In this document: positions 1-7,917 of the stretch, piece by piece
How positions within the stretch are numbered: the first letter of the stretch is position 1
Layout of the letters: every line of letters starts with the position of its first letter
Assembly (NCBI GenBank): GCA_012842725.1
Contig: DUSG01000029.1
Span: 1-20,665 of the forward strand
Length of the DNA: 20,665 nucleotides
Reading direction: 5' to 3'
Source of the DNA: Clostridiales bacterium
GTDB lineage: Bacteria > Bacillota > Clostridia > Lutisporales > Lutisporaceae
Notes under the pieces: model-generated
What the model was told of the DNA's origin: nothing
Database searches by the model: none
The model's input: the letters and a program-made list of their open reading frames with translations, nothing else
Translations under genes and position numbers: made by a program

Positions 1-273
1 ATAGAAGTTGAATGGAATACACAAAGTTCTGTTTCATATAACGCAGATGTTCAAGTAAGAGCGAATGATAGACAAGGACTTCTTGCAGAAATCACTTCGA
101 TTATTAATGAAAATAAAATAAATATTGTATCTTTTTATTCTAGAACCTCTAAAGACAGGATAGCCAATATTAACTTTGTATTAGAAATTAATGATATAGA
201 ACAGTTGAATAAATTAATCAGAAGATTAAGAAGAATAGAAGGCGTAATTGAGGTATTTAGAGCAAAATCATAG
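1..273 (+). CDS. relA: Rel/SpoT-family (p)ppGpp synthetase/hydrolase, C-terminal ACT domain (5' truncated by window)
   Basis: Frame 1 is open from the first base to a TAG at 271-273, giving the last 90 residues of a protein. They form a regulatory ACT domain: the core reads VQVRANDRQGLLAEITSIIN, followed by the second strand/helix repeat and an ending in IEGVIEVFRAKS. This pattern is typical of the C-terminus of long Rel/SpoT enzymes, which make and degrade (p)ppGpp in the stringent response and sense ribosome state through this end. The catalytic HD and synthetase domains lie outside the window. The next gene, dtd, starts 12 bases after the stop, the usual rel-dtd order in Firmicutes, which supports the call. 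Another ACT-domain protein is possible but less likely. Confidence 0.85.
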   Translation: MEVEWNTQSSVSYNADVQVRANDRQGLLAEITSIINENKINIVSFYSRTSKDRIANINFVLEINDIEQLNKLIRRLRRIEGVIEVFRAKS

Positions 274-285
274 GAGGAAAAATGT

Positions 286-735
286 ATGAGAGCTGTTGTG
301 CAAAGAGTAAAAAAAAGCCATGTTGAAACTGATAATAAGATAGTCGGTGAAATAGGGAAAGGTTTAATGGTTCTTCTAGGGATAAGCGAAGACGATAAGA
401 TTGAAGATGTAGAATATATGGTTGAAAAAATAGTTAATTTGAGGATTTTTGAAGATGATGAAAACAAGTTGAACTTATCTTTGCTTGATGTTGGTGGGGA
501 AATCTTAGTAGTGTCTCAATTTACACTATATGGTGATTGCAGGAAAGGAAGACGACCTAGTTTTGTGAGAGCAGCTAGGCCAGAAAAGGCACAAGAACTT
601 TATGATTTATTTATAAGCAAACTAAAAGAAAAGAATATAAAAACTGAATCCGGTATATTTCAAGCTGATATGACTGTCCATATAGAAAATGATGGCCCTG
701 TAACACTTATAGTAGACAGCGAAAAAATAATATAA
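286..735 (+). CDS. dtd: D-aminoacyl-tRNA deacylase (DTD)
   Basis: The 149-residue protein has the family's usual length. DTD hydrolyses D-amino acids (and glycine mischarged on tRNA-Ala) from tRNA in the cytoplasm, acting as chiral proofreading. The family signature SQFTLYGD...KGRRPSF starts at residue 77 and the Gly-cisPro motif appears as NDGPVT near residues 135-140. These two motifs line the active site and reject L-aminoacyl groups. The start is ATG 286 with AGGAGG at 272-277. An ATG at 282 is in another frame and leads nowhere. The gene follows rel by 12 bases and is probably co-transcribed with it. Nothing unusual is visible. Confidence 0.96.
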   Translation: MRAVVQRVKKSHVETDNKIVGEIGKGLMVLLGISEDDKIEDVEYMVEKIVNLRIFEDDENKLNLSLLDVGGEILVVSQFTLYGDCRKGRRPSFVRAARPEKAQELYDLFISKLKEKNIKTESGIFQADMTVHIENDGPVTLIVDSEKII

Positions 736-847
736 AAACTATTAGTGCAACTGAGAAAGATATATCTATATGATGGTAATAGAAATCCTATAAAGAAAAG
801 TACAATGAAGAATAAATTTATATGAAAGATTGGTAGGAGGGATTTAA

Positions 848-1471
848 GTGGAGTATAAAAGACTCCCTTTAGGTATATATCAGGCAAACTGTTATATAAT
901 ATGGGATGGAGAATCCAGAAAAGCTGCTGTTATTGATCCAGGCGGAGATTTTGAAGAATTGAAAATGTTTATTGAAAATAATGGGCTTAATGTTGAATAT
1001 ATAATACTTACACATGGACATGGAGATCATATAGGAGCTGTTTCTGAGGTTAAGAAATATTATAATGCGCAGATTTTGATACATGAAGATGATTACGAAA
1101 TGCTGAAAAAAAGCGAAAAAAATTATTCAAGCCAGATGGGATATAAAAAGGTTGAGATTGAAGCTGATAAGAAATTAAACCATGGAGAAATTATTAGAGT
1201 AGGTAATGTATCTTTGGAAGTTATTCATACACCAGGTCACACAAGAGGAAGTATATGTATAAAATGTGAAAATAAAATATTTTCTGGAGATACTCTATTT
1301 GCTGGGTCTATTGGGAGGACTGATCTTGAAGGAGGCTCCTTTGAACAGATAATAGCTTCAATAAATGAAAAACTGTTAGTTTTTTCAGATGACACTGAAG
1401 TATATCCAGGCCATGGACCTTCCACAACTATCGGAACTGAAAAGAAATATAATCCTTTTTTAAAAGTATAA
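848..1471 (+). CDS. Metallo-beta-lactamase-fold hydrolase, glyoxalase II-like
   Basis: This is a 207-residue cytoplasmic protein with all metal ligands of the MBL fold. THGHGDH occupies residues 55-61 (H56, H58, D60, H61), with H131 in TPGHTRGS, D148 in FSGDTLF and H189 in YPGHGPST. This is the dinuclear-site pattern of glyoxalase II (hydroxyacylglutathione hydrolase)-like proteins. It is shorter than true glyoxalase II because the glutathione-binding C-terminal domain is absent, so the substrate cannot be assigned; a bacillithiol or other thioester is a guess only. The start is GTG 848 after AGGAGGGA at 835-842. It sits between dtd and hemZ, 22 bases before hemZ. Confidence 0.88.
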   Translation: MEYKRLPLGIYQANCYIIWDGESRKAAVIDPGGDFEELKMFIENNGLNVEYIILTHGHGDHIGAVSEVKKYYNAQILIHEDDYEMLKKSEKNYSSQMGYKKVEIEADKKLNHGEIIRVGNVSLEVIHTPGHTRGSICIKCENKIFSGDTLFAGSIGRTDLEGGSFEQIIASINEKLLVFSDDTEVYPGHGPSTTIGTEKKYNPFLKV

Positions 1472-1493
1472 AATATGTGAATAGAGGATAGTT

Positions 1494-2975
1494 ATGATAT
1501 TATTGGAATGCATAGGTCATGAATATTTTAATGAGGTATCCGATATAATAAAACTTTTTTATGGCAAGACGAAAATAATTTTCCATAAAAATGGCGATAA
1601 TAGTATACAAGGTGCAGATTTGTTATTGACAAGTAGGATTATTTTTGATGAAAATTTGTCCTCCTTTACTTCGTCATATATAAATCTGAATGATAAAAAT
1701 AATCCAGGATATAGTTACACTTATACAAAGAATTATCAAATCCAAGATAAAAAAGAAATTAAAACAGCACTAAAGATTTCCATGTATAAGTTATTGTCAG
1801 ATGTAATAGGCATAAAAATACCTTGGGGTATTCTAACCGGTATTAGACCGGTTAAGATTGTACATCAGTTACTTGATATAGGTATAAGTTATGATGAAAT
1901 ATTAAATTTTTTTCAAAAACAATATTTCGTAGATATAGATAGAGCTCAACTTACCTTAAATGTAGCAAAAGTTCAAAGAAAATATATTGAAACAAATGAT
2001 AAAAATAAAATAAGTCTTTATATCGGGATACCATTTTGCCCTACAAGATGTTATTATTGTTCTTTTACTTCAAATTCAATAATAAAGAATAAAGAATTAG
2101 TAAAACCTTATATTAATTCATTGATTTTAGAAATAAAGGAAGTATCAAAATATCTGATTTCAAAAGGAATAAAAGCACAATCCATATATATTGGTGGGGG
2201 CACGCCAACTTCAATAGAAGCTAGCGAACTGGATATTTTGCTTAATTGTATTAATGAGTATTGGAAAGAATACGAGGAGTTTACCTGTGAGGCAGGAAGA
2301 CCAGATACCATTTCAGTAGAAAAACTCAAAACAATGAAAGAAGCAGGTATAACAAGGTTGAGTATTAATCCACAGACAATGGATGATAACACATTAAAAA
2401 TGATTGGAAGGAAACATAACAGTGCTCAGATAATTGAGGCTTATTATATTGCTAGATCATTAGGTTTTGATAATATAAATATGGACATTATAATTGGTTT
2501 GCCAGGAGAAGGATTGGAACATATTGAGAACACTATCGATTATATAAACAAACTAAATCCTGAAAATGTAACTATGCATACTTTGGCTATTAAAAGAGCT
2601 TCAGTATATAATGAGACTGATTTTAACAATATGAAATTACATGAGAATAAAGCATTTAAGATGATGGAACTGGCAAGAAATAGACTTGAATTAAATGGAT
2701 ATTATCCATATTACTTGTATCGACAAAAATATATGGCCGACAACCTAGAAAATATTGGATACTGTAAAAAAGACAAGGAATGTATTTATAACATACAAAT
2801 AATGGAAGAGAGACAGAGTATAGTTGCATTTGGTGCCGATGCTGTTACTAAAGTGTATTTTGCTGAGGAAAACAGGCTTGAAAGACAACATAATATAAAA
2901 GATTTAAAACTTTATATAGAAAATATTGATGCCCAGATAGATAAAAAGATAAAATTACTGAGTGAAGTGTATTGA
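1494..2975 (+). CDS. hemZ: HemZ-like radical SAM protein (coproporphyrinogen dehydrogenase family)
   Basis: At 493 residues it is close to Bacillus HemZ in length. The N-terminal ~170 residues are the HemZ-specific extension (note ILTGIRPVKIVH). The radical SAM core begins with GIPFCPTRCYYCSF, cluster cysteines C182, C186 and C189, followed by the GGGTPTS SAM-binding motif and a HemN/HemW-like C-terminal part. Classical HemN carries a fourth cysteine two residues after the third; here the residue is Phe, as in HemZ/HemW proteins. Family knowledge suggests oxygen-independent coproporphyrinogen oxidation or a haem-handling role, but no other haem gene is present, so the activity is unproven. 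ATG 1494 follows GAGGA. The hisS promoter overlaps its last codons. Confidence 0.85.
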   Translation: MILLECIGHEYFNEVSDIIKLFYGKTKIIFHKNGDNSIQGADLLLTSRIIFDENLSSFTSSYINLNDKNNPGYSYTYTKNYQIQDKKEIKTALKISMYKLLSDVIGIKIPWGILTGIRPVKIVHQLLDIGISYDEILNFFQKQYFVDIDRAQLTLNVAKVQRKYIETNDKNKISLYIGIPFCPTRCYYCSFTSNSIIKNKELVKPYINSLILEIKEVSKYLISKGIKAQSIYIGGGTPTSIEASELDILLNCINEYWKEYEEFTCEAGRPDTISVEKLKTMKEAGITRLSINPQTMDDNTLKMIGRKHNSAQIIEAYYIARSLGFDNINMDIIIGLPGEGLEHIENTIDYINKLNPENVTMHTLAIKRASVYNETDFNNMKLHENKAFKMMELARNRLELNGYYPYYLYRQKYMADNLENIGYCKKDKECIYNIQIMEERQSIVAFGADAVTKVYFAEENRLERQHNIKDLKLYIENIDAQIDKKIKLLSEVY

Positions 2976-3001
2976 CAAATATATGGTTATAAAGCTATAA
3001 T
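2972..3001 (+). promoter_or_regulatory. Sigma-A promoter for hisS-aspS
   Basis: A perfect TTGACA (2972-2977) and perfect TATAAT (2996-3001) are 18 bases apart. The -35 box overlaps the hemZ stop codon. Predicted initiation near 3008 falls immediately before T-box stem I, which is where a T-box promoter should sit. Confidence 0.85.
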
Positions 3002-3007
3002 ATGAAA

Positions 3008-3250
3008 AATCAAAAGCGATGAAGGGGAAAGTAGGTATTTGACGCTTGACAGGGAGGGGCAGCTATAATTGAGAGCGCCTTAAAGTGGGAAATATCGAAA
3101 GACACCCATGGAGCTTCCAAATTGAATGAAATTAGATTTGGACGTATATCTGCGTTAAAGATTAGAGATGGGTATGATCCAATCAGGGTGGCACCGCGAG
3201 ATGAACTCTCGTCCCTGACATGCATTGTCAGAGATGAGAGTTTTATTATA
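3008..3250 (+). promoter_or_regulatory. T-box riboswitch, aspartate-type specifier, upstream of hisS-aspS
   Basis: The leader carries the invariant T-box sequence AGGGTGGCACCGCG at 3185-3198. Stem I shows GATGA near 3018 and an AGTA S-turn at 3030-3033. A 7-bp helix (3034-3040 with 3090-3096) closes the specifier loop. The right side of that loop reads GAAA-GAC-A, making GAC (Asp) at 3101-3103 the specifier followed by the expected purine. The bulge TGGN is TGGC, and C3192 would pair with discriminator G73 of tRNA-Asp, not with C73 of tRNA-His. The antiterminator pairs CAGGG 3184-3188 with CCCTG 3213-3217. The competing terminator is listed separately. Uncharged tRNA-Asp should therefore permit transcription of both synthetase genes. 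Confidence 0.93.
3204..3247 (+). terminator. T-box-controlled intrinsic terminator
   Basis: AACTCTC (3204-3210) pairs with GAGAGTT (3236-3242), and CTGACA (3215-3220) pairs with TGTCAG (3226-3231) around a TGCAT loop. A short T-rich run follows. The 5' arm is shared with the antiterminator, so the two structures exclude each other. Confidence 0.88.
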
Positions 3251-3287
3251 TCATAACATATGAACCAGTATTAATGGAGGGATAGAA

Positions 3288-4550
3288 ATGAAAGTACAAA
3301 GACCAAAGGGCACAAGAGATGTTTTGCCTTTTGAGGTGTATAAATGGCATTATATTGAAGATGTGATAAGAAAATTATGTAAAATATATGGTTACAAGGA
3401 AATCAGGACACCGGTTTTTGAGCATACAGAATTATTTGAAAGAGGTGTAGGTGAAACAACTGACATTGTACAAAAAGAGATGTACACTTTTTTGGACAAA
3501 GGCGGAAGAAGTATTACTCTTAAACCTGAAGGGACAGCGCCGGTAGTAAGAGCTTTTATCGAAAATAATATTTTTAACGAACCTCAACCGACGAAAATAT
3601 ACTACATAACGCCATGCTACAGATATGAAAGGCCTCAAGCCGGAAGACTGAGAGAATTTCATCAGTTTGGTATAGAAGTTTTTGGTTCCAACGACGCGTA
3701 TGTGGATGCAGAAGTTATTAATGTGGGTATGACTTTATTACAATCCCTTGGGATAAAAAATTTAGAACTAAGAATAAATAGTGTTGGATGCCCTATATGC
3801 AGAAAAGAATATAATAAAAAACTAAAAGCTTATCTGGAACCTAAACTCCAAGACTTATGTAAGTTCTGCCAAGATAGATACAATACGAATCCATTAAGAA
3901 TTTTGGATTGCAAAGAGGAAAAATGTAAAAAGAACTTACAAGATGTGCCTTTTATGCTTGACAATCTATGTGATGACTGTAAAAATCATTTTGAAAGGTT
4001 AAAGAAAGGTTTAGAAATTATCGGATTAGATTATATTATAGATCCTAAAATTGTTAGAGGATTAGATTATTATACAAAGACTGCTTTTGAAATAATATCA
4101 AATGATATTGGAGCACAGGGTACTGTATGTGGTGGAGGAAGATATGACGGTTTGATAGAACAATGTGGCGGTCCCAGTACTCCTGGTATAGGTTTTGGTT
4201 TGGGATTGGAAAGATTATTGTTAATACTGGAAAACCAAGGAATATCTTTCCCTGAAGAAGAAAGAACGGAAGTATTTATTGCGGCAATAGGTGAAAAAGC
4301 TGATGACAAAGCAATGGAATTGTTGTTTAAATTAAGAGAACTATCTGTAAAGGCTGATAAAGATTATATGAATAGAAGTCTCAAAGCTCAAATGAAATAT
4401 GCTGATAAATTAAAAGCAAAGAATGTTATAATTATTGGCGATGAGGAGATTGAGAAAAACTTAGTGAAGATAAAGAATATGACAAATGGAGAAGTATCAG
4501 ATGCATTATTAAACGATGTTGCAGATATTGTCAATAAGATAAGGAGGTAA
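3288..4550 (+). CDS. hisS: Histidyl-tRNA synthetase
   Basis: A 420-residue class II synthetase that charges tRNA-His in the cytoplasm. Visible motifs are TLKPEGTAPVVR (77-88), motif 2 YRYERPQAGRLREFHQFG (111-128), the histidine-binding signatures RGLDYYT (257-263) and GGGRYDG (282-288), and motif 3 GFGLGLERL (302-310). The insertion domain contains eight cysteines (C168, C171, C191, C194, C208, C213, C228, C231), three of the pairs being CxxC, so a structural zinc or iron site is plausible. ATG 3288 follows GGAGGGA. The gene is under the T-box leader and is followed by aspS after 4 bases; aspS's ribosome binding site overlaps the hisS stop. Confidence 0.97.
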   Translation: MKVQRPKGTRDVLPFEVYKWHYIEDVIRKLCKIYGYKEIRTPVFEHTELFERGVGETTDIVQKEMYTFLDKGGRSITLKPEGTAPVVRAFIENNIFNEPQPTKIYYITPCYRYERPQAGRLREFHQFGIEVFGSNDAYVDAEVINVGMTLLQSLGIKNLELRINSVGCPICRKEYNKKLKAYLEPKLQDLCKFCQDRYNTNPLRILDCKEEKCKKNLQDVPFMLDNLCDDCKNHFERLKKGLEIIGLDYIIDPKIVRGLDYYTKTAFEIISNDIGAQGTVCGGGRYDGLIEQCGGPSTPGIGFGLGLERLLLILENQGISFPEEERTEVFIAAIGEKADDKAMELLFKLRELSVKADKDYMNRSLKAQMKYADKLKAKNVIIIGDEEIEKNLVKIKNMTNGEVSDALLNDVADIVNKIRR

Positions 4551-4554
4551 ATAT

Positions 4555-6327
4555 ATGGTTAAGTATAAGAGAACACATATGTGTGGAGAATTGACTGTTG
4601 AAAATATTGGTCAAGATGTTTCAATAATAGGTTGGGCCCAAAAAACCAGAGATTTGGGAGGGTTGCTATTTATCGATATTAGAGATAGAACTGGTATAAT
4701 TCAAGCAGTATTTAATAAAGATGATGATCCTGATCTTTTTGAAAAGGCTCAAAATGTCCGAGGAGAATATGTTATACAAGTGACTGGAAAAGTCGCTGCT
4801 AGATCTGAAAAGGCAATAAATCCAAGAATGAAAACAGGATACATTGAAATATTAGTAAATGATATATCTATAATAAGCAAAGCAGAAACGCCGCCAATTT
4901 ATATTGAGGACAATTTAAATGTGTCTGAAAATCTAAGATTAAAATATAGATACTTGGATTTGAGAAGACCGGTTATGCAAAATATATTCTTTGTTAGGCA
5001 CAAGGTAAATAAAATAATTAGAGATTATTTTGACAGAAATGGTTTTATTGAGATTGAAACTCCTGTTCTGACAAAAACTACTCCTGAAGGAGCAAGAGAT
5101 TATTTGGTTCCAAGTAGAGTTCAACCAGGTAAATTTTTTGCATTGCCACAATCACCTCAGCTTTTTAAGCAAATACTTATGGTATCAGGTTTTGATAAGT
5201 ATTATCAAATAGTTAAATGTTTTAGAGATGAAGACTTAAGGGCGGACAGACAACCTGAATTTACTCAGTTAGATATGGAAATGTCATTTGTTGAAGCTGA
5301 AGATGTAATGAGTGTCATTGAAGGTCTAATGAAAGATATATTCAAGAAAATAAAAGGAGTTGACATCGAGCTTCCGTTACCAAGAATGACTTACAAGGAA
5401 GCAATGAACAGATACGGTTCTGATAAACCTGATATAAGATTTGGGATAGAATTAAAAGATTTAAGTGATATTTTGAATCAATGTGAGTTTAAAGTATTTT
5501 CAGATGTAATAAGAAACGGTGGAAAAGTGAAAGCCATCAATGCTGAAAACTGCGGTGAAAACCTCAGTAGAAAAGATATTGATGCATTGTCAGAATTTGT
5601 TAAGACATATAAAGCAAAAGGATTAGCATGGATTAATTATACATCAGAAGGTATTAAATCTCCGATATTAAAATTCGTTAAAGAAGAAGAGATTAAAGCA
5701 ATAACCGAAAGAATGGGGGCCAAGATAGGGGATATAATATTCATAGTGGCAGACAATGAAAATGTTGTACATGATTCCTTAGGACAGTTGAGATTAGAAC
5801 TGGCAAAAAGGTTTAATCTAATAGATGAAGATAAGTTAGGATTTTTGTGGGTTACAGAATTTCCTTTATTAGAGTATGATGAAGAAGAAAAGAGATATGT
5901 TGCAAAACATCACCCATTTACAAGCCCCATGGATGAAGATATTGATCTACTTGATACCAACCCATTGGAAGTAAGAGCAAAAGCTTATGATATAGTATTA
6001 AATGGTTATGAGCTTGGAGGTGGAAGCATACGAATTCATGATACAGCAATACAAGAAAAAATGTTCAAGGTATTGGGGTTTTCAAAAGAAGATGCATGGA
6101 AGAAATTTGGATTTTTATTAGAAGCGTTTAAATACGGTACACCTCCTCACGGAGGATTAGCTATAGGTATAGACAGGTTAATAATGCTTCTGACTGGTAC
6201 TAACAATATAAGAGATGTAATTGCTTTTCCAAAGACTCAAAATGCAAATTGCCTAATGACCGATGCGCCATCTAAAGTAGATGAAAAACAGTTAAAAGAA
6301 TTGAATTTGAAACTTGATTTGGAATAG
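4555..6327 (+). CDS. aspS: Aspartyl-tRNA synthetase, bacterial type
   Basis: A 590-residue class IIb enzyme with an N-terminal OB-fold anticodon domain (about 1-105), TTPEGARDY (175-183), motif 2 FRDEDLRADRQPEFTQLDMEMSF (from 213), the bacterial GAD insertion (about 290-420), HHPFTSP and motif 3 GIDRLIMLL. It charges tRNA-Asp. The anticodon-domain loop reads KTRDLGG. As I recall, Pseudomonas non-discriminating AspRS has His where this enzyme has Leu34, so the Leu hints at a discriminating enzyme; this is a weak inference. The ribosome binding site AAGGAGG lies across the hisS stop, so translation is probably coupled, and both genes share the T-box. Confidence 0.97.
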   Translation: MVKYKRTHMCGELTVENIGQDVSIIGWAQKTRDLGGLLFIDIRDRTGIIQAVFNKDDDPDLFEKAQNVRGEYVIQVTGKVAARSEKAINPRMKTGYIEILVNDISIISKAETPPIYIEDNLNVSENLRLKYRYLDLRRPVMQNIFFVRHKVNKIIRDYFDRNGFIEIETPVLTKTTPEGARDYLVPSRVQPGKFFALPQSPQLFKQILMVSGFDKYYQIVKCFRDEDLRADRQPEFTQLDMEMSFVEAEDVMSVIEGLMKDIFKKIKGVDIELPLPRMTYKEAMNRYGSDKPDIRFGIELKDLSDILNQCEFKVFSDVIRNGGKVKAINAENCGENLSRKDIDALSEFVKTYKAKGLAWINYTSEGIKSPILKFVKEEEIKAITERMGAKIGDIIFIVADNENVVHDSLGQLRLELAKRFNLIDEDKLGFLWVTEFPLLEYDEEEKRYVAKHHPFTSPMDEDIDLLDTNPLEVRAKAYDIVLNGYELGGGSIRIHDTAIQEKMFKVLGFSKEDAWKKFGFLLEAFKYGTPPHGGLAIGIDRLIMLLTGTNNIRDVIAFPKTQNANCLMTDAPSKVDEKQLKELNLKLDLE

Positions 6328-6377
6328 TTAATTGTCTTTGTTTATGTTAGAATATGACAGTTTTGGAGGGTAATGCC

Positions 6378-7091
6378 TTGAATATTTTTGAAAGAACAGA
6401 ATTATTGATTGGAAAAGAAGCGTTAAAAAAATTAAGTAAAAGCACGGTTGGTATTTTTGGAATAGGAGGAGTAGGTTCTTTTGCTGCTGAAGCATTAGGC
6501 AGGTGTGGAGTAGGGAATTTGGTGTTAGTAGATTACGATAGGATTAGTGAGTCAAATATAAACAGGCAAATACATGCAACTACAAAAACTATCGGTAAAT
6601 ATAAAGTTGATGTAATGAAAGAAAGACTGTTAGATATAAATCCAAACATAAATGTAATAACATTTAATGAAAAATATAACGAGGAAACATCTGAAAGATT
6701 ATTAGCTCTTGATTATGATTATATTATCGATGCAATAGATATGGTTTCTTCCAAGATAAATTTAATCAGAAAAGCAGTAGAGAAAGATATTCCCATAATA
6801 AGTTCAATGGGTGCCGGCAATAAGTTGGATCCGACAAAGTTTGAAGTAACTGATATATATAAGACAGAAATGTGTCCTTTAGCAAAAGTTCTGAGATATG
6901 AGCTTAAAAAGCATGGAGTAAAGAGGCTTAAAGTTGTTTATTCTAAAGAAAAACCAAAAAAAACCAATATGAAAATGCCTGATAACCCGGGTAAAAATAT
7001 ACCTGGAAGCATATCATTTGTACCACCTGTGGCAGGGTTTATATTAGCTTCAGTTGTAGTCAACGACTTAATAAATAATGAAGTTAAATAG
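6378..7091 (+). CDS. tcdA: tRNA threonylcarbamoyladenosine dehydratase (TcdA/CsdL, E1-like)
   Basis: The protein is 237 residues from a TTG start at 6378. That start is chosen because GGAGGG (6365-6370) lies 7 bases upstream; the in-frame ATG at 6354 has no ribosome binding site. It opens with FERTELLIG, then the Rossmann nucleotide loop GIGGVGSFAAEAL (about 28-40), LVDYDRISESNINRQIHA and DAIDMVSSK, all typical of ThiF/E1-like TcdA. The family uses ATP to cyclise t6A37 to ct6A in ANN-decoding tRNAs. It follows aspS by 50 bases without a visible terminator, so it may share the aspS transcript. Generic ThiF/MoeB adenylation is the main alternative. Confidence 0.88.
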   Translation: MNIFERTELLIGKEALKKLSKSTVGIFGIGGVGSFAAEALGRCGVGNLVLVDYDRISESNINRQIHATTKTIGKYKVDVMKERLLDINPNINVITFNEKYNEETSERLLALDYDYIIDAIDMVSSKINLIRKAVEKDIPIISSMGAGNKLDPTKFEVTDIYKTEMCPLAKVLRYELKKHGVKRLKVVYSKEKPKKTNMKMPDNPGKNIPGSISFVPPVAGFILASVVVNDLINNEVK

Positions 7092-7095
7092 CATA

Positions 7096-7123
7096 TTGAC
7101 ACATGCAACGAAAAATGTATAAT
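7096..7123 (+). promoter_or_regulatory. Sigma-A promoter of the csoR-like/rseC/trxA cluster
   Basis: TTGACA (7096-7101) and TATAAT (7118-7123) are separated by 16 bases. Both hexamers are perfect. The boxes lie just after the tcdA stop, and transcription should start near 7130, at the edge of the palindrome described next. Confidence 0.82.
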
Positions 7124-7130
7124 ATAAGGT

Positions 7131-7147
7131 ATACCAGCAGGGGGTAT
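7131..7147 (+). promoter_or_regulatory. Probable CsoR/CstR-type operator
   Basis: ATACC-N7-GGTAT forms a 17-bp interrupted palindrome with a central G run (ATACCAGCAGGGGGTAT). Operators of the CsoR/CstR family in Firmicutes are of this ATACC...GGTAT, G-tract type. It covers the expected transcription start of the repressor's own promoter, so negative autoregulation is the natural reading. Confidence 0.65.
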
Positions 7148-7163
7148 GGGGGAGGGTAAAGAT

Positions 7164-7439
7164 ATGAGTAGTAAAGAGGAACGAAAAAGAGAAATACTGA
7201 ATAGACTAAAAAAGGTAGAAGGTCAAATTAAGGGAATACAGAAAATGGTTGAAGAAGAAAAGTATTGCGGAGAGATAATGATTCAAATATCAGCAGTAAG
7301 AGCAGCAATTAATAAAATTGGTGGTTTGATGTTAGACGGGTATATAAAAGAATGCATACCCGAAACTTTGAAAAAAGACTTTGAATCAGAAAGAAGAATA
7401 AATGAACTAATTGAGACTATAGTAAAATACGTGAAATGA
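7164..7439 (+). CDS. CsoR/CstR-family (DUF156) transcriptional repressor
   Basis: A 91-residue all-helical repressor: RLKKVEGQIKGIQKMVEEEKYC..ILxQISAVRAAINKIGGL is the DUF156 pattern. C35 and C64 match the two Cys of CsoR (C36/C65 in M. tuberculosis), but the His ligand between them (H61) is Tyr60 here. Copper sensing needs that His; two cysteines without it is the arrangement of persulfide-sensing CstR. I infer a thiol/sulfur or redox sensor. ATG 7164 is preferred, with GGAGGG at 7151-7156; the upstream ATG 7146 lies in the operator palindrome and lacks a ribosome binding site. It precedes an rseC-like gene and trxA. Confidence 0.85.
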   Translation: MSSKEERKREILNRLKKVEGQIKGIQKMVEEEKYCGEIMIQISAVRAAINKIGGLMLDGYIKECIPETLKKDFESERRINELIETIVKYVK

Positions 7440-7450
7440 AGGAAGATAAT

Positions 7451-7882
7451 ATGAAGGAAGTAGGAAAAATAATAGAAATTAATGGCGGTATGGCAAAAAT
7501 ACTAATTGTTCGACACACAGCTTGTGGCAATTGTGGAGCATGCCAAGTGGGCAGGGAAAATTTAAACATGATTCTTACTACAGAGAATACGGTTGGAGGG
7601 AAACCTGGCGACTTGGTTGAAATTGAATTAAAAACCGAGAATTTTTTATATGCTAGTTTTATTATGTATGGTATACCATTAATTGGTCTCATCATAGGAT
7701 TATTAGGCGGTTATTATGGAGGAAGAATTTTTGGCTATGATGAAAATATTTCGCAAATAATTGCTGCTATTACTGGAATATTGTTTATGTCTATAGGCTA
7801 TATATGTATAAAAGCTTTAGATCCAAAAATAAAGAGAATGAATAAATTTAAACCGGTTCTTATTAGATTAGTTAATGATTAA
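7451..7882 (+). CDS. RseC/MucC-family (SoxR-reducing system) membrane protein
   Basis: A 143-residue protein with an N-terminal cytoplasmic part bearing CGNCGAC (C25, C28, C31), then two hydrophobic segments (about 60-80 and 92-112) and a short basic tail, the standard RseC_MucC layout. Relatives help reduce the SoxR cluster or sit with Rnf electron-transport genes; the molecular function is poorly known. Start ATG 7451 is preferred, with AAGGAAG just upstream; an in-frame ATG at 7436 overlaps the repressor's stop as ATGA and would add five residues. Either way it is tightly linked to the repressor and followed by trxA after 35 bases. Confidence 0.82.
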   Translation: MKEVGKIIEINGGMAKILIVRHTACGNCGACQVGRENLNMILTTENTVGGKPGDLVEIELKTENFLYASFIMYGIPLIGLIIGLLGGYYGGRIFGYDENISQIIAAITGILFMSIGYICIKALDPKIKRMNKFKPVLIRLVND

Positions 7883-7917
7883 TCTATAATTTAGAATGAA
7901 TAGAAGGGAGCAGAGAT

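Noticed and set aside
3010..3225. A 71-codon minus-strand frame over the hisS leader.
   Set aside because: It is the complement of the structured T-box RNA, which fully explains this sequence.
7146..7163. ATG 7146 as the start of the CsoR-like repressor.
   Set aside because: It lies in the operator palindrome, has no ribosome binding site, and adds six residues before the family's usual N-terminus. ATG 7164 with GGAGGG is better.
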